This document shows positions 1 to 8,954 of a DNA stretch of 64,000 bases, one piece after another. Below the pieces are notes generated by a model. That model saw nothing but the letters and a program-made list of their open reading frames with translations, searched no databases and was not told the origin of the DNA. A program made the position numbers and the translations under genes. The first letter of the stretch is position 1. The number at the start of each line of letters is the position of its first letter. The stretch comes from UBA6055 sp965214085 (GTDB lineage Bacteria > Chloroflexota > Anaerolineae > Aggregatilineales > Phototrophicaceae). The stretch is taken from assembly GCA_965214085.1 (NCBI GenBank), contig OZ243937.1, positions 3,906,001 through 3,970,000 on the forward strand, written 5' to 3'.

Positions 1-245
1 TGGTGGTCGAAGCGTCGCTGCGCTTCTCCTACGCTATCTTTCTGGTGGCTTCGCTGGGTTTCCTGGGCTTTGGCGCGCGCCCGCCATCACCCGACTGGGG
101 CTTGATGGTTAATGAAAATCGCGGCGGCTTCTATCAGCTGACGCCCTGGGCGCTGGAGTTCCCGGCGCTGGCGATCGCCGTGCTGGTCATCGCCGTCAAT
201 CTCATGTCGGACGGCATCCGCCGCGCCGTACAGAAGGGCGCCTAA
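1..245 (+). CDS. ABC peptide-type importer permease, DppC-like (C-terminal end only)
   Basis: The visible 80 residues are the end of a binding-protein-dependent transport inner-membrane component; the gene begins before the window. The stretch LGFLGFGARPPSPDWGLMVNE is typical of the DppC/OppC family after the EAA loop, where the same pattern (SFLGLG.QPPDPEWGLMLNE) occurs in the complete homologue at 45168. It is followed by a hydrophobic last membrane segment and the usual MSDGIRR ending. It stops 3 nt before the fused ATPase gene, so the two are almost certainly co-transcribed. Substrate cannot be told from this fragment; peptides, nickel or other small solutes are all known for the family. 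Confidence 0.85.
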   Translation, partial: VVEASLRFSYAIFLVASLGFLGFGARPPSPDWGLMVNENRGGFYQLTPWALEFPALAIAVLVIAVNLMSDGIRRAVQKGA

Positions 246-248
246 GCC

Positions 249-2393
249 ATGGACGCCGTGGACGCTGCTTTGCTGCATGTCGATAAGCTCACGGTCAGTT
301 ATCGCATCAACCGCGAGTGGATTCCGGCAGTGCGCGAGTTCCGCCTGCAATTGCAGCCGGGGCAGATTTATGGCTTGGTGGGCGAATCGGGCTCGGGCAA
401 GTCGACCGTGGCGCTGGCCTTGATGCGCTATCTTAGCAGCAATGGGCGCGTCGAAAGCGGCGGCGTGCTGAGCTTCGCCGGTGAAAACCTGCTAGCCAAG
501 TCGAATGCCGACATGCGCCGCCTGTGGGCCAAGCGCATCAAGTTCGTGCCGCAGAACGCCGGAGCCGCCCTCAACCCGTCGATCAAGATCGGCCGCCAAG
601 TCACCGAGGTCCTCAAAGCCGCCGAAGATATCGAGGGCAAAGCCGCCTACGACGCCATGATCGACATGTTCCAGCACGTCAACCTGGTCGATCCGCAGCG
701 GGTCGCCGAGCGTTACCCGCATGAACTCAGCGGCGGCATGCAGCAGCGCGTCGTCATCGCCATGGCTTTGATCAGCAACCCTGATTTGCTCATCCTGGAC
801 GAGCCGACCACGGGCCTCGATGTCACTACCGAAGCCGTCATCCTGGACCTGGTGCGCGGCCTGATCGCCGACCGTCATACCGGCGTCATCTATATCTCGC
901 ACAACCTCGGCGTGGTGGCGCAATTATGCGAGCGCGTGCTGGTGCTCTACGCTGGCGAGATCATGGAAGAGGCGGATGTTCACGAGCTGTTTCAGCAGCC
1001 GCGTCATCCCTATACGCGCGGCTTACTCAGCAGTGTACCCAAGCCGGGCCAGCGCAAACACCAGGCGCCTTTGCAATCCATAAGCGGCAATCCGCCAGCG
1101 CTGACGCAGCAGGCAGGCGGCTGTGTCTTCGCCAACCGCTGCCCGCTCGTCATTGACCGCTGTCGCAGCGAAAAACCGCCGCTGGAACGCCTGCCGGGTG
1201 AACGCCTGGCGCGCTGCCACCGCTGGCAGGATGTCAGCAACGCCCCACCCCCAAACCCCAGCGCCCCCTCGTCCCCCGGTCTCACGGTGGATGTATACCA
1301 AAAGGGGAGAAAAAAGCCCCTCCCTCTTAATGGGGGAGGGGATTGGGGTGGGGGTAATCCCGCTAGCGCCCTCATGCGCGTCAGCGACTTGAGCAAACAT
1401 TTCCCGGTGGCGCCGACAGTAGGCGAAGCGCTGCGGCGCGTCACGCCCACGCCGATTCGGGCTGTCGACGGCGTCGATCTGCAGCTGCGCGCCGGGCAAA
1501 CGCTGGGGCTGGTCGGCGAAAGCGGCAGCGGCAAGACCACCCTGGCGCGCGTCATCATCGGGCTGGAGCAGCGCAGCGGCGGCAAAATTGAGCTGCTGGG
1601 CATAGACGTGCGCAACAGCGTGCGCGAGCGCAGCCCCGATGTACTTTCCAGCCTGCAAATGGTCTTCCAGAACCCGCAGAACTCGCTGAATCCTTATCTC
1701 TCGGCGCGCCAGGCCATCCGCCGTCCCTTAATCAAGCTGAGCGGCCTGTCGCCCGAGGCCGCCGATGCCGAAGCGCTGGACCTGCTGGAGCGCGTGAACC
1801 TGCGCGCGGAATACGCTGAACGCTATCCCGATGAACTGAGCGGCGGGGAAAAGCAGCGCGTCGCCATCGCCCGCGCCTTCGCCTCCAACCCGGCGCTTAT
1901 TATCTGCGACGAGCCGGTCTCCGCGTTGGATGTCTCGGTGCAGTCGGCCGTCCTCAACCTGCTGGCGCAATTGCAGGCAGAGCATGGCAGCGCCTACCTC
2001 TTTATCTCGCATGATTTGTCGGTCGTCGGTTACCTGGCGGATACACTGGCGGTGATGTACCTGGGCCAGTTGTGCGAAGTCGGCGCGGCGCGCGAGCTTT
2101 TCCAGCCGCCTTATCACCCCTATACCGAAGCGCTGGTCTCGGCGATTCCAGTGGCTGATCCCCTGCATAGAACCGAGCGCATCCTGCTCAGCGACAACCT
2201 GCCCAGCGCGCAAAACCTGCCCAGCGGCTGCCGTTTTCATACCCGCTGCCCGCGCAAGATCGGCGACATCTGCGAGCGCGAAGAGCCGCCCTGGCGCCAA
2301 GTCGACCAGAGCCATAGCATCCGCTGCCACATCCCGCTGGAAGAGTTGGCGACGCTGCAATCCGATCTGGTTCCAGCGGAAAGGAGCAACTAG
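249..2393 (+). CDS. Fused double ATPase of peptide-type ABC importer (DppD-DppF fusion)
   Basis: A 714-residue protein with two complete ABC ATPase domains that energise a DppBC-type permease from the cytoplasmic side. Domain 1: Walker A GESGSGKST (about 45-53), signature LSGGMQQ (160-166), Walker B LLILDEP (180-186). Domain 2: Walker A GESGSGKTT near 422, signature LSGGEKQ near 531, Walker B LIICDEP. Each domain is followed by the cysteine-bearing oligopeptide-transporter C-terminal module (CVFANRCP... and CRFHTRCP...). Most peptide importers encode DppD and DppF separately; fusions like this (GsiA-type) are known. The linker, about residues 331-374, is translated from a G/C-run REP element (see repeat at 1240). 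It sits 5 nt before the DppB-like gene. It may also serve the two other permease sets in the window, which have no ATPase next to them; that is inference. Confidence 0.93.
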   Translation: MDAVDAALLHVDKLTVSYRINREWIPAVREFRLQLQPGQIYGLVGESGSGKSTVALALMRYLSSNGRVESGGVLSFAGENLLAKSNADMRRLWAKRIKFVPQNAGAALNPSIKIGRQVTEVLKAAEDIEGKAAYDAMIDMFQHVNLVDPQRVAERYPHELSGGMQQRVVIAMALISNPDLLILDEPTTGLDVTTEAVILDLVRGLIADRHTGVIYISHNLGVVAQLCERVLVLYAGEIMEEADVHELFQQPRHPYTRGLLSSVPKPGQRKHQAPLQSISGNPPALTQQAGGCVFANRCPLVIDRCRSEKPPLERLPGERLARCHRWQDVSNAPPPNPSAPSSPGLTVDVYQKGRKKPLPLNGGGDWGGGNPASALMRVSDLSKHFPVAPTVGEALRRVTPTPIRAVDGVDLQLRAGQTLGLVGESGSGKTTLARVIIGLEQRSGGKIELLGIDVRNSVRERSPDVLSSLQMVFQNPQNSLNPYLSARQAIRRPLIKLSGLSPEAADAEALDLLERVNLRAEYAERYPDELSGGEKQRVAIARAFASNPALIICDEPVSALDVSVQSAVLNLLAQLQAEHGSAYLFISHDLSVVGYLADTLAVMYLGQLCEVGAARELFQPPYHPYTEALVSAIPVADPLHRTERILLSDNLPSAQNLPSGCRFHTRCPRKIGDICEREEPPWRQVDQSHSIRCHIPLEELATLQSDLVPAERSN
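1240..1365 (+). repeat. G/C-run REP element translated in frame inside the ATPase fusion
   Basis: An imperfect palindrome built of CCCCACCCC and GGGGTGGGGG runs around CCCTCCCTCTTAATGGGGGAG. The same family occurs outside genes at 11513, 28866, 32480 and 54888. Here it keeps the reading frame and codes for the Pro/Gly/Ser-rich linker between the two ATPase domains, a place that tolerates insertion. Confidence 0.7.
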
Positions 2394-2398
2394 CCGAG

Positions 2399-3379
2399 AT
2401 GCTGCATTTTCTGCGCCGCCGCTTGGTCTTCTTTTTCTTCACTTATTTGTTGAGTTCGCTGATGATCTTCTTGCTGCTGCGCGTCCTGCCGGGGGATCCG
2501 GCGCGGGTCATCGCCGGCGGGCGCGAAGCCACCGAGGCGCAAGTGGAAGAAATCCGCGACCAACTCGGCTTAAACGCCCCCCTGCCGCAGCAGTACGTGA
2601 CCTGGCTGGGGAACTTCCTGCGCGGCGAATGGGGCGAGACGATCGCTTTCCGCGGCGCGCGCAACCGCCAGCTCATCACCGAGCGCACGGTCAATTCGGC
2701 TCGGCTGGCCGCGGTGGCGCTGCTGCTGTCCGTGCCGATATCGCTTGTTCTGGGGGTCATCGCCGGACTCAGCGAGAATAAACTGCCCGATATCCTCATC
2801 TCGCTGCTGACGCTTTCGGTGGTCAGCCTGCCCGAGTTTGTCACGGGTCTGTTCTTGATCAACATCGTGGCGCTGCGCTGGGGGCGTGGCGCGCTGGCGG
2901 AGGCGCTGGGATGGTGGTTCCCGGCCAGTTCCGCCGTGCCCGCCAACGCTTCCTTCAGCGAAATGCTGCCCGCGCTCTGGCTGCCGGCCTTCGCCGCGAC
3001 GCTGGTGATGCTGGCTTACATCTCGCGCTTGACCCGCGCCGGCGTCATCGAAGAACTAAAGCGCGACTACGTACGCACCGCCGCGCTCAAGGGCATCGCC
3101 TGGCGCACGGTCATCTGGCGTCATGTCCTGCGCAACGCCCTGCTGCCCACCGTCACCGTCATCGCCCTCAGCATCACCTGGCTGATCAGCGGGCTAGTCG
3201 TCATTGAAGTAGTCTTCGGCTTCCCCGGGCTGGGCAGCCTGCTGATCGCCGCCATCGAACGCCGCGATTTGCTGCTGGTTCAGGCTATCGTCATGGTCAC
3301 GGTGACCATCATCCTCTTCGCCAACCTCTGCGCCGATCTGGCTTACGCGCTGCTGAACCCGCGGGTGGAGTTGGACTGA
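2399..3379 (+). CDS. ABC peptide-type importer permease, DppB-like
   Basis: A 326-residue inner-membrane permease. It starts with the usual cytoplasmic edge and first membrane helix (RRRLVFFFFTYLLSSLMIFLLL), followed by the periplasmic loop LPGDPARVIAGG, four to five more hydrophobic segments and the EAA loop YVRTAALKG...RHVLRNALLP that docks on the ATPase. It ends NPRVELD, as DppB-type proteins do. The start 5 nt after the ATPase stop makes it part of the same operon; gene order here is C-like permease, ATPases, B-like permease. The binding protein of this system is not in the window on this side. Confidence 0.92.
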   Translation: MLHFLRRRLVFFFFTYLLSSLMIFLLLRVLPGDPARVIAGGREATEAQVEEIRDQLGLNAPLPQQYVTWLGNFLRGEWGETIAFRGARNRQLITERTVNSARLAAVALLLSVPISLVLGVIAGLSENKLPDILISLLTLSVVSLPEFVTGLFLINIVALRWGRGALAEALGWWFPASSAVPANASFSEMLPALWLPAFAATLVMLAYISRLTRAGVIEELKRDYVRTAALKGIAWRTVIWRHVLRNALLPTVTVIALSITWLISGLVVIEVVFGFPGLGSLLIAAIERRDLLLVQAIVMVTVTIILFANLCADLAYALLNPRVELD

Positions 3380-3453
3380 TACGAAAATCCATGCCGTGCG
3401 CGGGTGTCTTGCGGCAAGTACCTCACTATGCTGACAGGACGTGGGGGAATTGG

Positions 3454-3867
3454 TCAGGGCAGGAGTTTGAGAAAGTCGCAGTGGCGCGGCCGAACCATAG
3501 CAAAGTCGCGCCGGTCGAAGGTGGCTATGCGCGTCAAGTTCAAGCGCTCGGCGATGGCCATGATGCAGCAGTCGACGATGTCCAGTTCGGCATCGGCGTA
3601 GGTGGAGACGATTTCATGTATTCTGTCCAGGTCCGCCATCACTATAGGTTCAAACAAGGCGCCCAATTGCGCAAACGACTCAAGAACTTTCCCAATACCG
3701 CGATGCCCAAAGTCGCGCGTGATAAGGTAGCAGACTTCAGGCAAGACGACATTTGGAACCAGAATGACTTCAGTACTGTTCGACAAAAAACGCTGAGCAT
3801 CATGATGCCAAGCGTCTTCAGAATTGACGAGCGCGTAGACAAAGCTGCTGTCAGCTATGAGCGTCAT
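3454..3867 (-). CDS. PIN-domain ribonuclease toxin, VapC-like
   Basis: A 137-residue PIN-domain protein, the usual size for VapC toxins that cut RNA with a Mg-bound acidic cluster. Visible acidic positions are ADSSFVYAL (Asp6), the Glu in LPEVCYL, LDIVDCCIM and TFDRRDF. Its start codon overlaps the stop of the upstream antitoxin-like gene by 4 nt (ATGA type), the classic vapBC arrangement with translational coupling. Nothing in the pair looks broken. Activity and RNA target cannot be read from sequence. Confidence 0.88.
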   Translation of the reverse strand: MTLIADSSFVYALVNSEDAWHHDAQRFLSNSTEVILVPNVVLPEVCYLITRDFGHRGIGKVLESFAQLGALFEPIVMADLDRIHEIVSTYADAELDIVDCCIMAIAERLNLTRIATFDRRDFAMVRPRHCDFLKLLP

Positions 3868-4166
3868 TTATGCGCTGAGCCAAACTTTTCCGCATAGATT
3901 TCTTTGAGAATCTCACGGCTGTTCGCGGCAGTATTCGTCGGCTGCGGGTTAGCGCTATTCTCCACGCGGAGCGCGTCTAACTCTAGAGCGGCTATTTTGG
4001 AAACACGCGCCAAGTCAGCGGCTGTGGCATATTGCCTGCCCTTGGCAGCAATTTCGGACTCGTAGCGCATAAGCATCTCACGCAGAATATCAGCGACTTC
4101 GCGGTCGCTCTGCTTCGCCAGCGCTTTTAGGCGCTCCGCAACATCTTCCGGGATTTCGAGCATCAT
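3864..4166 (-). CDS. VapB-like antitoxin (ribbon-helix-helix type)
   Basis: About 100 residues starting MMLEIPEDVAERLKALAKQ, which reads like the N-terminal DNA-binding ribbon-helix-helix of VapB-like antitoxins; the rest is charged and probably wraps the toxin. I chose the start at 4166 because a good GGAGG (complement of 4175-4179) lies 8 nt upstream; a longer reading frame up to 4253 would run into the transposable element at 4237. Antitoxin and complex normally repress their own promoter, which here must lie in the short stretch before the MITE or within it. Confidence 0.82.
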   Translation of the reverse strand: MMLEIPEDVAERLKALAKQSDREVADILREMLMRYESEIAAKGRQYATAADLARVSKIAALELDALRVENSANPQPTNTAANSREILKEIYAEKFGSAHK

Positions 4167-4236
4167 AATCGCATCCTCCGAGCAAACCAATTCTACCATC
4201 AAATGCGCTGGATGAAACAGAGGGCTGGCCCCTGCC

Positions 4237-4481
4237 CAGAGCAATCGCATCAAAAATATTTCACCACAGAGGCACCGAGAACACAGAGATTAATGTCTCA
4301 TGTTGGCTATGGTCACATCATTCTGGAAAATGTAGGGGCGATTCTGTGCCGCGCGTAGACACTGCGGGTCAATCGCCCGCAAATTGAAGGTCGTATTTCA
4401 CGGACGACATACAATGTCGCCCCTACATTTTGTCAGTTTTCGCGGCGAACGACGCATAATCATTTTGAGGCGATTGCCCTG
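4237..4481. mobile_element. MITE with CAGGG-type inverted ends and 10-bp target duplication
   Basis: A 245-bp element bounded by CAGAGCAATCGCATCAAAA at the left and the inverted CAGGGCAATCGCCTCAAAA at the right. The 10-bp direct repeat GGCCCCTGCC flanks it exactly (4227-4236 and 4482-4491), the mark of transposition. Inside are CACAGAGG/CACAGAG motifs and GTAGGGGCGA...CGCCCCTAC hairpins, but no gene. CAGGG ends with 8-10-bp duplications resemble the ISAs1 family; that assignment is inference. Confidence 0.85.
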
Positions 4482-4522
4482 GGCCCCTGCCGTACCAACG
4501 TCGCTTCGCACTAGGGCTGGAG

Positions 4523-6295
4523 CTAGTCGGCCATTTCGACGAATTGACGCTCGTATAGCTCGAAGTAGAGCCCGCGCTGCCGCAGCAATTCGGCGTGCGT
4601 CCCCATCTCGTTGATGCGCCCGTCGTCCACCACGCAGATCATATCGGCGTTGACGATGGTGCTGAGCCGGTGCGCGATCACGATAGCGCTGCGCTCCGTG
4701 AGCAACTTCTTCAGCGCATCCTGGATCAGCGCTTCAGTGACCATATCAACGCTTGATGTCGCCTCGTCCATAATCAAGATGCGCGGGTCAGCCAGGATGG
4801 CGCGGGCGATCGAGATGAGCTGTCGCTGCCCGACCGACAAGTTAGCGCCGTCTTCGTAGATTTCCGTCTCGTAGCCCAGCGGCAAATCACGCGCGAACTC
4901 GGCGACATTGGCCAATTCACCGGCGGCGACAACTTCTTCCAGGCTGGCTTCCGGTTTGCCGAAGCGGATATTGTCGGCGATGGTTCCGGCGAAGATGAAA
5001 GGGTCTTGCGAGACCAAGCCCATCTGCCCCCGCATAGAGCGCTGCTTGACGTCGCGAATGTCAATGCCGTCTATCAGCAGCTCGCCTTCGCTGACGTCAT
5101 AGAAGCGCGCGATGAGATTGGCGATTGAGGTTTTGCCCGCGCCTGTGGGCCCCACCAGCGCCACCATCGTGCCCGCCGGGATCTCCAAGTTGATGTCGCG
5201 CAAGACGGGCAGCCCTTCGCGATATCCAAATTGAACAGCGCGGAGTTCGATCCGCCCTGCGATCGGCGGCATTTCCGCGGCGTCATCGCGGTCTTTGATG
5301 GCCGGCTCGGTATTAAGCAGGTTGATCACGCGCTCGCCGCCCGCCATCGCTGTCTGCATGGTGGCGTAAAGCTGGCTGAGCTCTTGCACGGGCAAGAAAA
5401 ACCGATTTACATAAGCCAGAAAGGCGATCACCGTGCCCAGCGTCAGATTGCCCTGCGCCACGCTGATGCCGCCGAAGAGCAGCACGATGCCGGTCGCCGC
5501 CATACTGAGAAACTCAACTGTCGGCAGGAAGATAAACGAAAGGGACATGGCGTCGATATGAGCATCGCGATTGGCTTGGTTCACCTCGTCAAAGCGCTCG
5601 GAGGTGCTGTTTTCGTTGGCGAAAGCCTGGATGACGCGGATGCCGCTGAGGTTCTCAGCCAGGTCGCCGATCATGGTCGCATTGCGAGCGCGGGTATTAC
5701 GAAACGCCACCTTGGCGCGCCGGGCGAATATCATGGTCGCCAGCACGATGACCGGGATGATGGAGAAGGTCACCAGCGCCAGTTGCGCGTTAAGCGAGAG
5801 CATGACGATGATGATGCCCGCCAGCAAGAGGCTGTCGCCTGTCAGCGTAATCAAGCCCTGCGACAGCAACTGGTTGATGACGCCGACATCGCTGATCACC
5901 CGCGAAATCGTCACGCCGATGATATGACTGTCGTGATAGGCTAGCGGCAGTTCCTGCAAATGACGGAACAGCGCCAAGCGCAGATCGGCCAGGACTTTCT
6001 GCCCCACCCAGCTGAGCAGGTAGCGCTGCGCCATTGAGCCCAGGTAGAGGCCGACGAACGCCAGCAGCATCAGCAAGGCGATCTGGTTCAAACCCGGGAT
6101 GTCGCCGCCCGCGATGGGGCCGTCAATCGCCTGTTTGACCAAATAGGGCGTATACAGCGTCAAGCCGGTGACAGCCAGCATGGCGCAGAAGGCGCCAATC
6201 ATGCGCAGGGCGTAGGGGCGGACAAAGACCAGCAGGTACCAAAGCACGCGCAGGTTGAAGCTGCGCCCGTCGACTTTCTCGGCGTACCCTTCCAA
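4523..6295 (-). CDS. Half-ABC exporter, catalytically competent subunit
   Basis: A 590-residue type IV (MdlB/MsbA-like) ABC half-transporter: six membrane helices (about 25-320), then an ATPase domain with Walker A GPTGAGKTS, Walker B ILIMDEATS with the catalytic Glu, and switch His in IAHRLST. The signature is LSVGQ rather than LSGGQ. The partner at 7042 has the opposite pattern (canonical LSGGQ but Asp for Glu and Gln for His). This matches heterodimeric exporters such as BmrCD and TM287/288, in which one ATP site is degenerate. The genes share a strand with two small genes between them. Substrate could be drugs, lipids or peptides. Confidence 0.9.
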   Translation of the reverse strand: MEGYAEKVDGRSFNLRVLWYLLVFVRPYALRMIGAFCAMLAVTGLTLYTPYLVKQAIDGPIAGGDIPGLNQIALLMLLAFVGLYLGSMAQRYLLSWVGQKVLADLRLALFRHLQELPLAYHDSHIIGVTISRVISDVGVINQLLSQGLITLTGDSLLLAGIIIVMLSLNAQLALVTFSIIPVIVLATMIFARRAKVAFRNTRARNATMIGDLAENLSGIRVIQAFANENSTSERFDEVNQANRDAHIDAMSLSFIFLPTVEFLSMAATGIVLLFGGISVAQGNLTLGTVIAFLAYVNRFFLPVQELSQLYATMQTAMAGGERVINLLNTEPAIKDRDDAAEMPPIAGRIELRAVQFGYREGLPVLRDINLEIPAGTMVALVGPTGAGKTSIANLIARFYDVSEGELLIDGIDIRDVKQRSMRGQMGLVSQDPFIFAGTIADNIRFGKPEASLEEVVAAGELANVAEFARDLPLGYETEIYEDGANLSVGQRQLISIARAILADPRILIMDEATSSVDMVTEALIQDALKKLLTERSAIVIAHRLSTIVNADMICVVDDGRINEMGTHAELLRQRGLYFELYERQFVEMAD

Positions 6296-6380
6296 AGTGC
6301 TGCGCGGCCCGCCCGATCGCAGGCCCGATGTGCCAATTGAGAAGCCGATAGCAGTCTCCGTTTAGCGTTTGCGCGCTGGA

Positions 6381-6575
6381 TTATTCGTCATTGTCGCCGC
6401 GCATGGATTCTTGTGGCTTTTGCTCTGGCAAGGCAGGATTATGCGGAGGCCGCTTGGGCGCGAGCCGCTTGAGTAGAGGCGATCCCTTGTCTTTGGGAAA
6501 ACTGACGCGATCTTGGGTAAGGTGAAATACACTAATTTTTACATCATGAACAATTTCTGCTCGAAGTTCCGACAT
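6381..6575 (-). CDS. Small hypothetical protein between exporter genes
   Basis: I do not recognise this 64-residue protein. I placed the start at the ATG at 6575 because AAGGAG lies 11 nt upstream; a TTG further up would overlap that site. The N-terminal half (MSELRAEIVHDVKISVFHLT) could form a small fold; the C-terminal half is rich in Pro, Lys and Arg and looks disordered. It follows the 6597 gene directly and lies between the two half-exporter genes, so it is probably in the same transcript. Being short, it could still be spurious. Confidence 0.45.
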   Translation of the reverse strand: MSELRAEIVHDVKISVFHLTQDRVSFPKDKGSPLLKRLAPKRPPHNPALPEQKPQESMRGDNDE

Positions 6576-6596
6576 GATAACTTGACTCCTTCCCAA

Positions 6597-7010
6597 TTAG
6601 CTGATTGCGAGGCAGGCCCGTCCCCACTCACCAATTACAGCAAATTCTTCTATTACAACATGATACTCGTATGTTCCCGTACCAACAAACTCCAAGTCTT
6701 GCATGATGAGCATCAGAAGGTGGGATGATTGATGCCGAAAGTCGAGTTCCACCCGTTTAGTCCACAAAACCTGCTCGCCGCCAGGCGCCAACAATTGAAC
6801 TATCGCCGGATGCACCCTGCGGTCGGCATCAAACTCAGCCGTCCATCGGGACACTAATATGGCCGGCGGATCAAAGAGAACAGTTTCCGCCTGTTCTGTA
6901 TTTCCAAACGGGCTGTAGACTTGCAGGCTCGAAAACACATTGCCCAAAGTGATTGTACCATGGTCTTCAGGTTCGACTTCCGTGCAAAGCAGCGTCCAAT
7001 CATGGCGCAT
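6597..7010 (-). CDS. Conserved hypothetical protein, DUF6941-like
   Basis: A 137-residue soluble protein with alternating beta-strand-like segments: WTLLCTEVEPEDHGTITLGNVFSSL at the start and GTGTYEYHVVIEEFAVIGEW near the end. That pattern (a first strand with LLC, then a glycine-bearing strand naming a small beta-sandwich) resembles the DUF6941 group of unknown function; I am only moderately sure of the family. No signal peptide or membrane segment is present. It lies between the exporter subunits, with its stop adjacent to the next small gene, so it is likely co-expressed with them. Confidence 0.6.
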   Translation of the reverse strand: MRHDWTLLCTEVEPEDHGTITLGNVFSSLQVYSPFGNTEQAETVLFDPPAILVSRWTAEFDADRRVHPAIVQLLAPGGEQVLWTKRVELDFRHQSSHLLMLIMQDLEFVGTGTYEYHVVIEEFAVIGEWGRACLAIS

Positions 7011-7041
7011 CGTAATTTTACCCTAAGTTCCGGTCAACAAT

Positions 7042-8811
7042 TCACTCGCGCAGGTTGCGATAATAGATTTCAGCGTAGAGGCCCGATGATTGCAGCAATT
7101 CCTCGTGCGTGCCGGCCGCGGCGATGCGCCCGCCCTGCAGCACCAGCACCTTGTCCGCCATCCGCACTGTGCTCAGCCGCTGCGCGATGATGAACGACGT
7201 CCGCCCCACCATCAGCCGTTCCAGCGCCAGTTGAATCAGCCGCTCGGTTTCGGTATCGACGCTGGAAGTGGCGTCATCCAGCAGCAAGATACGCGGGTCT
7301 TTCAGCAAGGCGCGGGCGATGGCGATGCGCTGCTTCTGCCCGCCGGACAGCGTAACGCCGCGCTCGCCCACTTCGGTCTCATAGCCCTTGTCCATCGCCA
7401 TGATAAAGTCGTGAGCCTGCGCCGCTTTGGCCGCCTCCACGACATCGCCATCGGAAACATTGTCCAGGCCAAAGGCGATGTTTTCGCGGATGCTGGCCGC
7501 GAAGAGCACCGTCTCCTGCAAGACAATCCCGATCTGATCGCGCAGCGAGTTCATGGTCACATCGCGCACATCGTAGCCGTCGACGCAGATGCGCCCAGCG
7601 CTGACATCGTAGAAGCGCGGAATCAAGTTGATGATGGTTGACTTGCCGGAGCCGGTCGCGCCCAGCAAGGCGACCACCTCGCCGACCTCGGCCTGGAAAT
7701 CGAGCCGATTTAATACATTGCGCCCGTCAAAGTACGAAAACGACACGCCTTCAAAGCGGACGCGCCCCTCGATTTGCGGCAGCTCCCGCGCGTGCGGCGC
7801 GTCTACGACTTCGGACTGCGCGTCCAGGATGGTGTAGATGCGCTCGCCGGCAGCCGACGCCATCGCCACAGCCGGGACGATCACGCCCAAGCGCCGCACC
7901 GGCGATATCAGCTGGCCGATGTAGGTGGTGAAAGCCACCAGCTCGCCCAGCGTCAAGCGGTTCTCGATCACCAGCCGTCCGCCGAGCCAGATAATCGCGA
8001 CTGTGCTGAGGCTGGCAAGAAAATCGAGCAGCGGGATGTGCTGCGTCGTCACTTTGACTTGCTGCTGCGCCAGCCGAAACCACTTGCTGTTTTCCGCCTC
8101 GAAGCGCCCGATTTCGGCGTCTTCCTGCGCGAAGGCTTTGACGATTTTGGCGCCGCGCAAGTTCTGCTCCAGCACCGTAGTCATCTCCGCCAGTTGATGC
8201 TGCAAGTCCAGGGACAGCGGCCGATAGATGCTGCCCAGCCGATAAGCCACATAAGCCAGCAGCGGAATCAGCAGCATCGACAGCAGCGCCAACTGCGCGT
8301 TCATCAGCAGCAGCGCGATAAAGGTCAGCAGCATGAGCGTCGAATGCTGGAACAAGCGCACAAAGGCCCGCCCGGTCAAGAAGCGAATCCGCTCCACATC
8401 GGAGATGGAACGCGCCAGCAGCTGGCCCGTTTGCGCCCGGTCGTGGTAGGCGAAGGAGAGCGAGCTCAGCTTGTCGAAGATGGCGTTGCGGATGTCGTAA
8501 GCCACACCTTGGGAGGCCACTTCCGTCCAGCGGCCCAGTACAAAATCGACCAAGCCCTTGACCACAGTCAGCAGCAGCAAACCCAGCAGCGAAGACAGCA
8601 AAATGTCTCTATTCTGCTGGATGACGCCGGCGTCGATGATCCAGCGGATGGTCTGCGGAATGATGACGGCAAAGCCATTCGTCAGCACAGCGAGCAAATA
8701 TACGCCGAGGGCGATGCTGCGGTACTTTTTGAGGAATGTAATACTGCGCAGAAGGGAGCTGGCTGGCGCGGATTTCTTGGAAAGAGGGCTGTCTAAAGCG
8801 ACTTTTGCCAT
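7042..8811 (-). CDS. Half-ABC exporter, subunit with degenerate ATP site
   Basis: A 589-residue half-transporter with six predicted membrane helices (about 35-330) and an ATPase domain. Walker A is GATGSGKST and the signature is canonical LSGGQKQR. Walker B reads ILLLDDATS, with Asp in place of the catalytic Glu, and the switch histidine is Gln (IIAQRLST). Its ATP site, completed by the LSVGQ signature of the 4523 product, should bind but barely hydrolyse ATP, while the other composite site is intact. Asp and Gln at these positions are what the TM287/BmrC-type subunit of known heterodimers shows. It is the first gene of the exporter group on this strand. Confidence 0.92.
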   Translation of the reverse strand: MAKVALDSPLSKKSAPASSLLRSITFLKKYRSIALGVYLLAVLTNGFAVIIPQTIRWIIDAGVIQQNRDILLSSLLGLLLLTVVKGLVDFVLGRWTEVASQGVAYDIRNAIFDKLSSLSFAYHDRAQTGQLLARSISDVERIRFLTGRAFVRLFQHSTLMLLTFIALLLMNAQLALLSMLLIPLLAYVAYRLGSIYRPLSLDLQHQLAEMTTVLEQNLRGAKIVKAFAQEDAEIGRFEAENSKWFRLAQQQVKVTTQHIPLLDFLASLSTVAIIWLGGRLVIENRLTLGELVAFTTYIGQLISPVRRLGVIVPAVAMASAAGERIYTILDAQSEVVDAPHARELPQIEGRVRFEGVSFSYFDGRNVLNRLDFQAEVGEVVALLGATGSGKSTIINLIPRFYDVSAGRICVDGYDVRDVTMNSLRDQIGIVLQETVLFAASIRENIAFGLDNVSDGDVVEAAKAAQAHDFIMAMDKGYETEVGERGVTLSGGQKQRIAIARALLKDPRILLLDDATSSVDTETERLIQLALERLMVGRTSFIIAQRLSTVRMADKVLVLQGGRIAAAGTHEELLQSSGLYAEIYYRNLRE

Positions 8812-8954
8812 AAGCGGGACGGGTGAAGCGGCGCGCTCCTTGTACTCGAAGTCATCGCCTTTACCCTACCATAAGGGTTTAAGCGCTTGCGAGCCTGAAT
8901 CCGCGCGGCTCGCGCAGAATAACGAACCGGACATGCCTACGGCGCGCAATAAGG

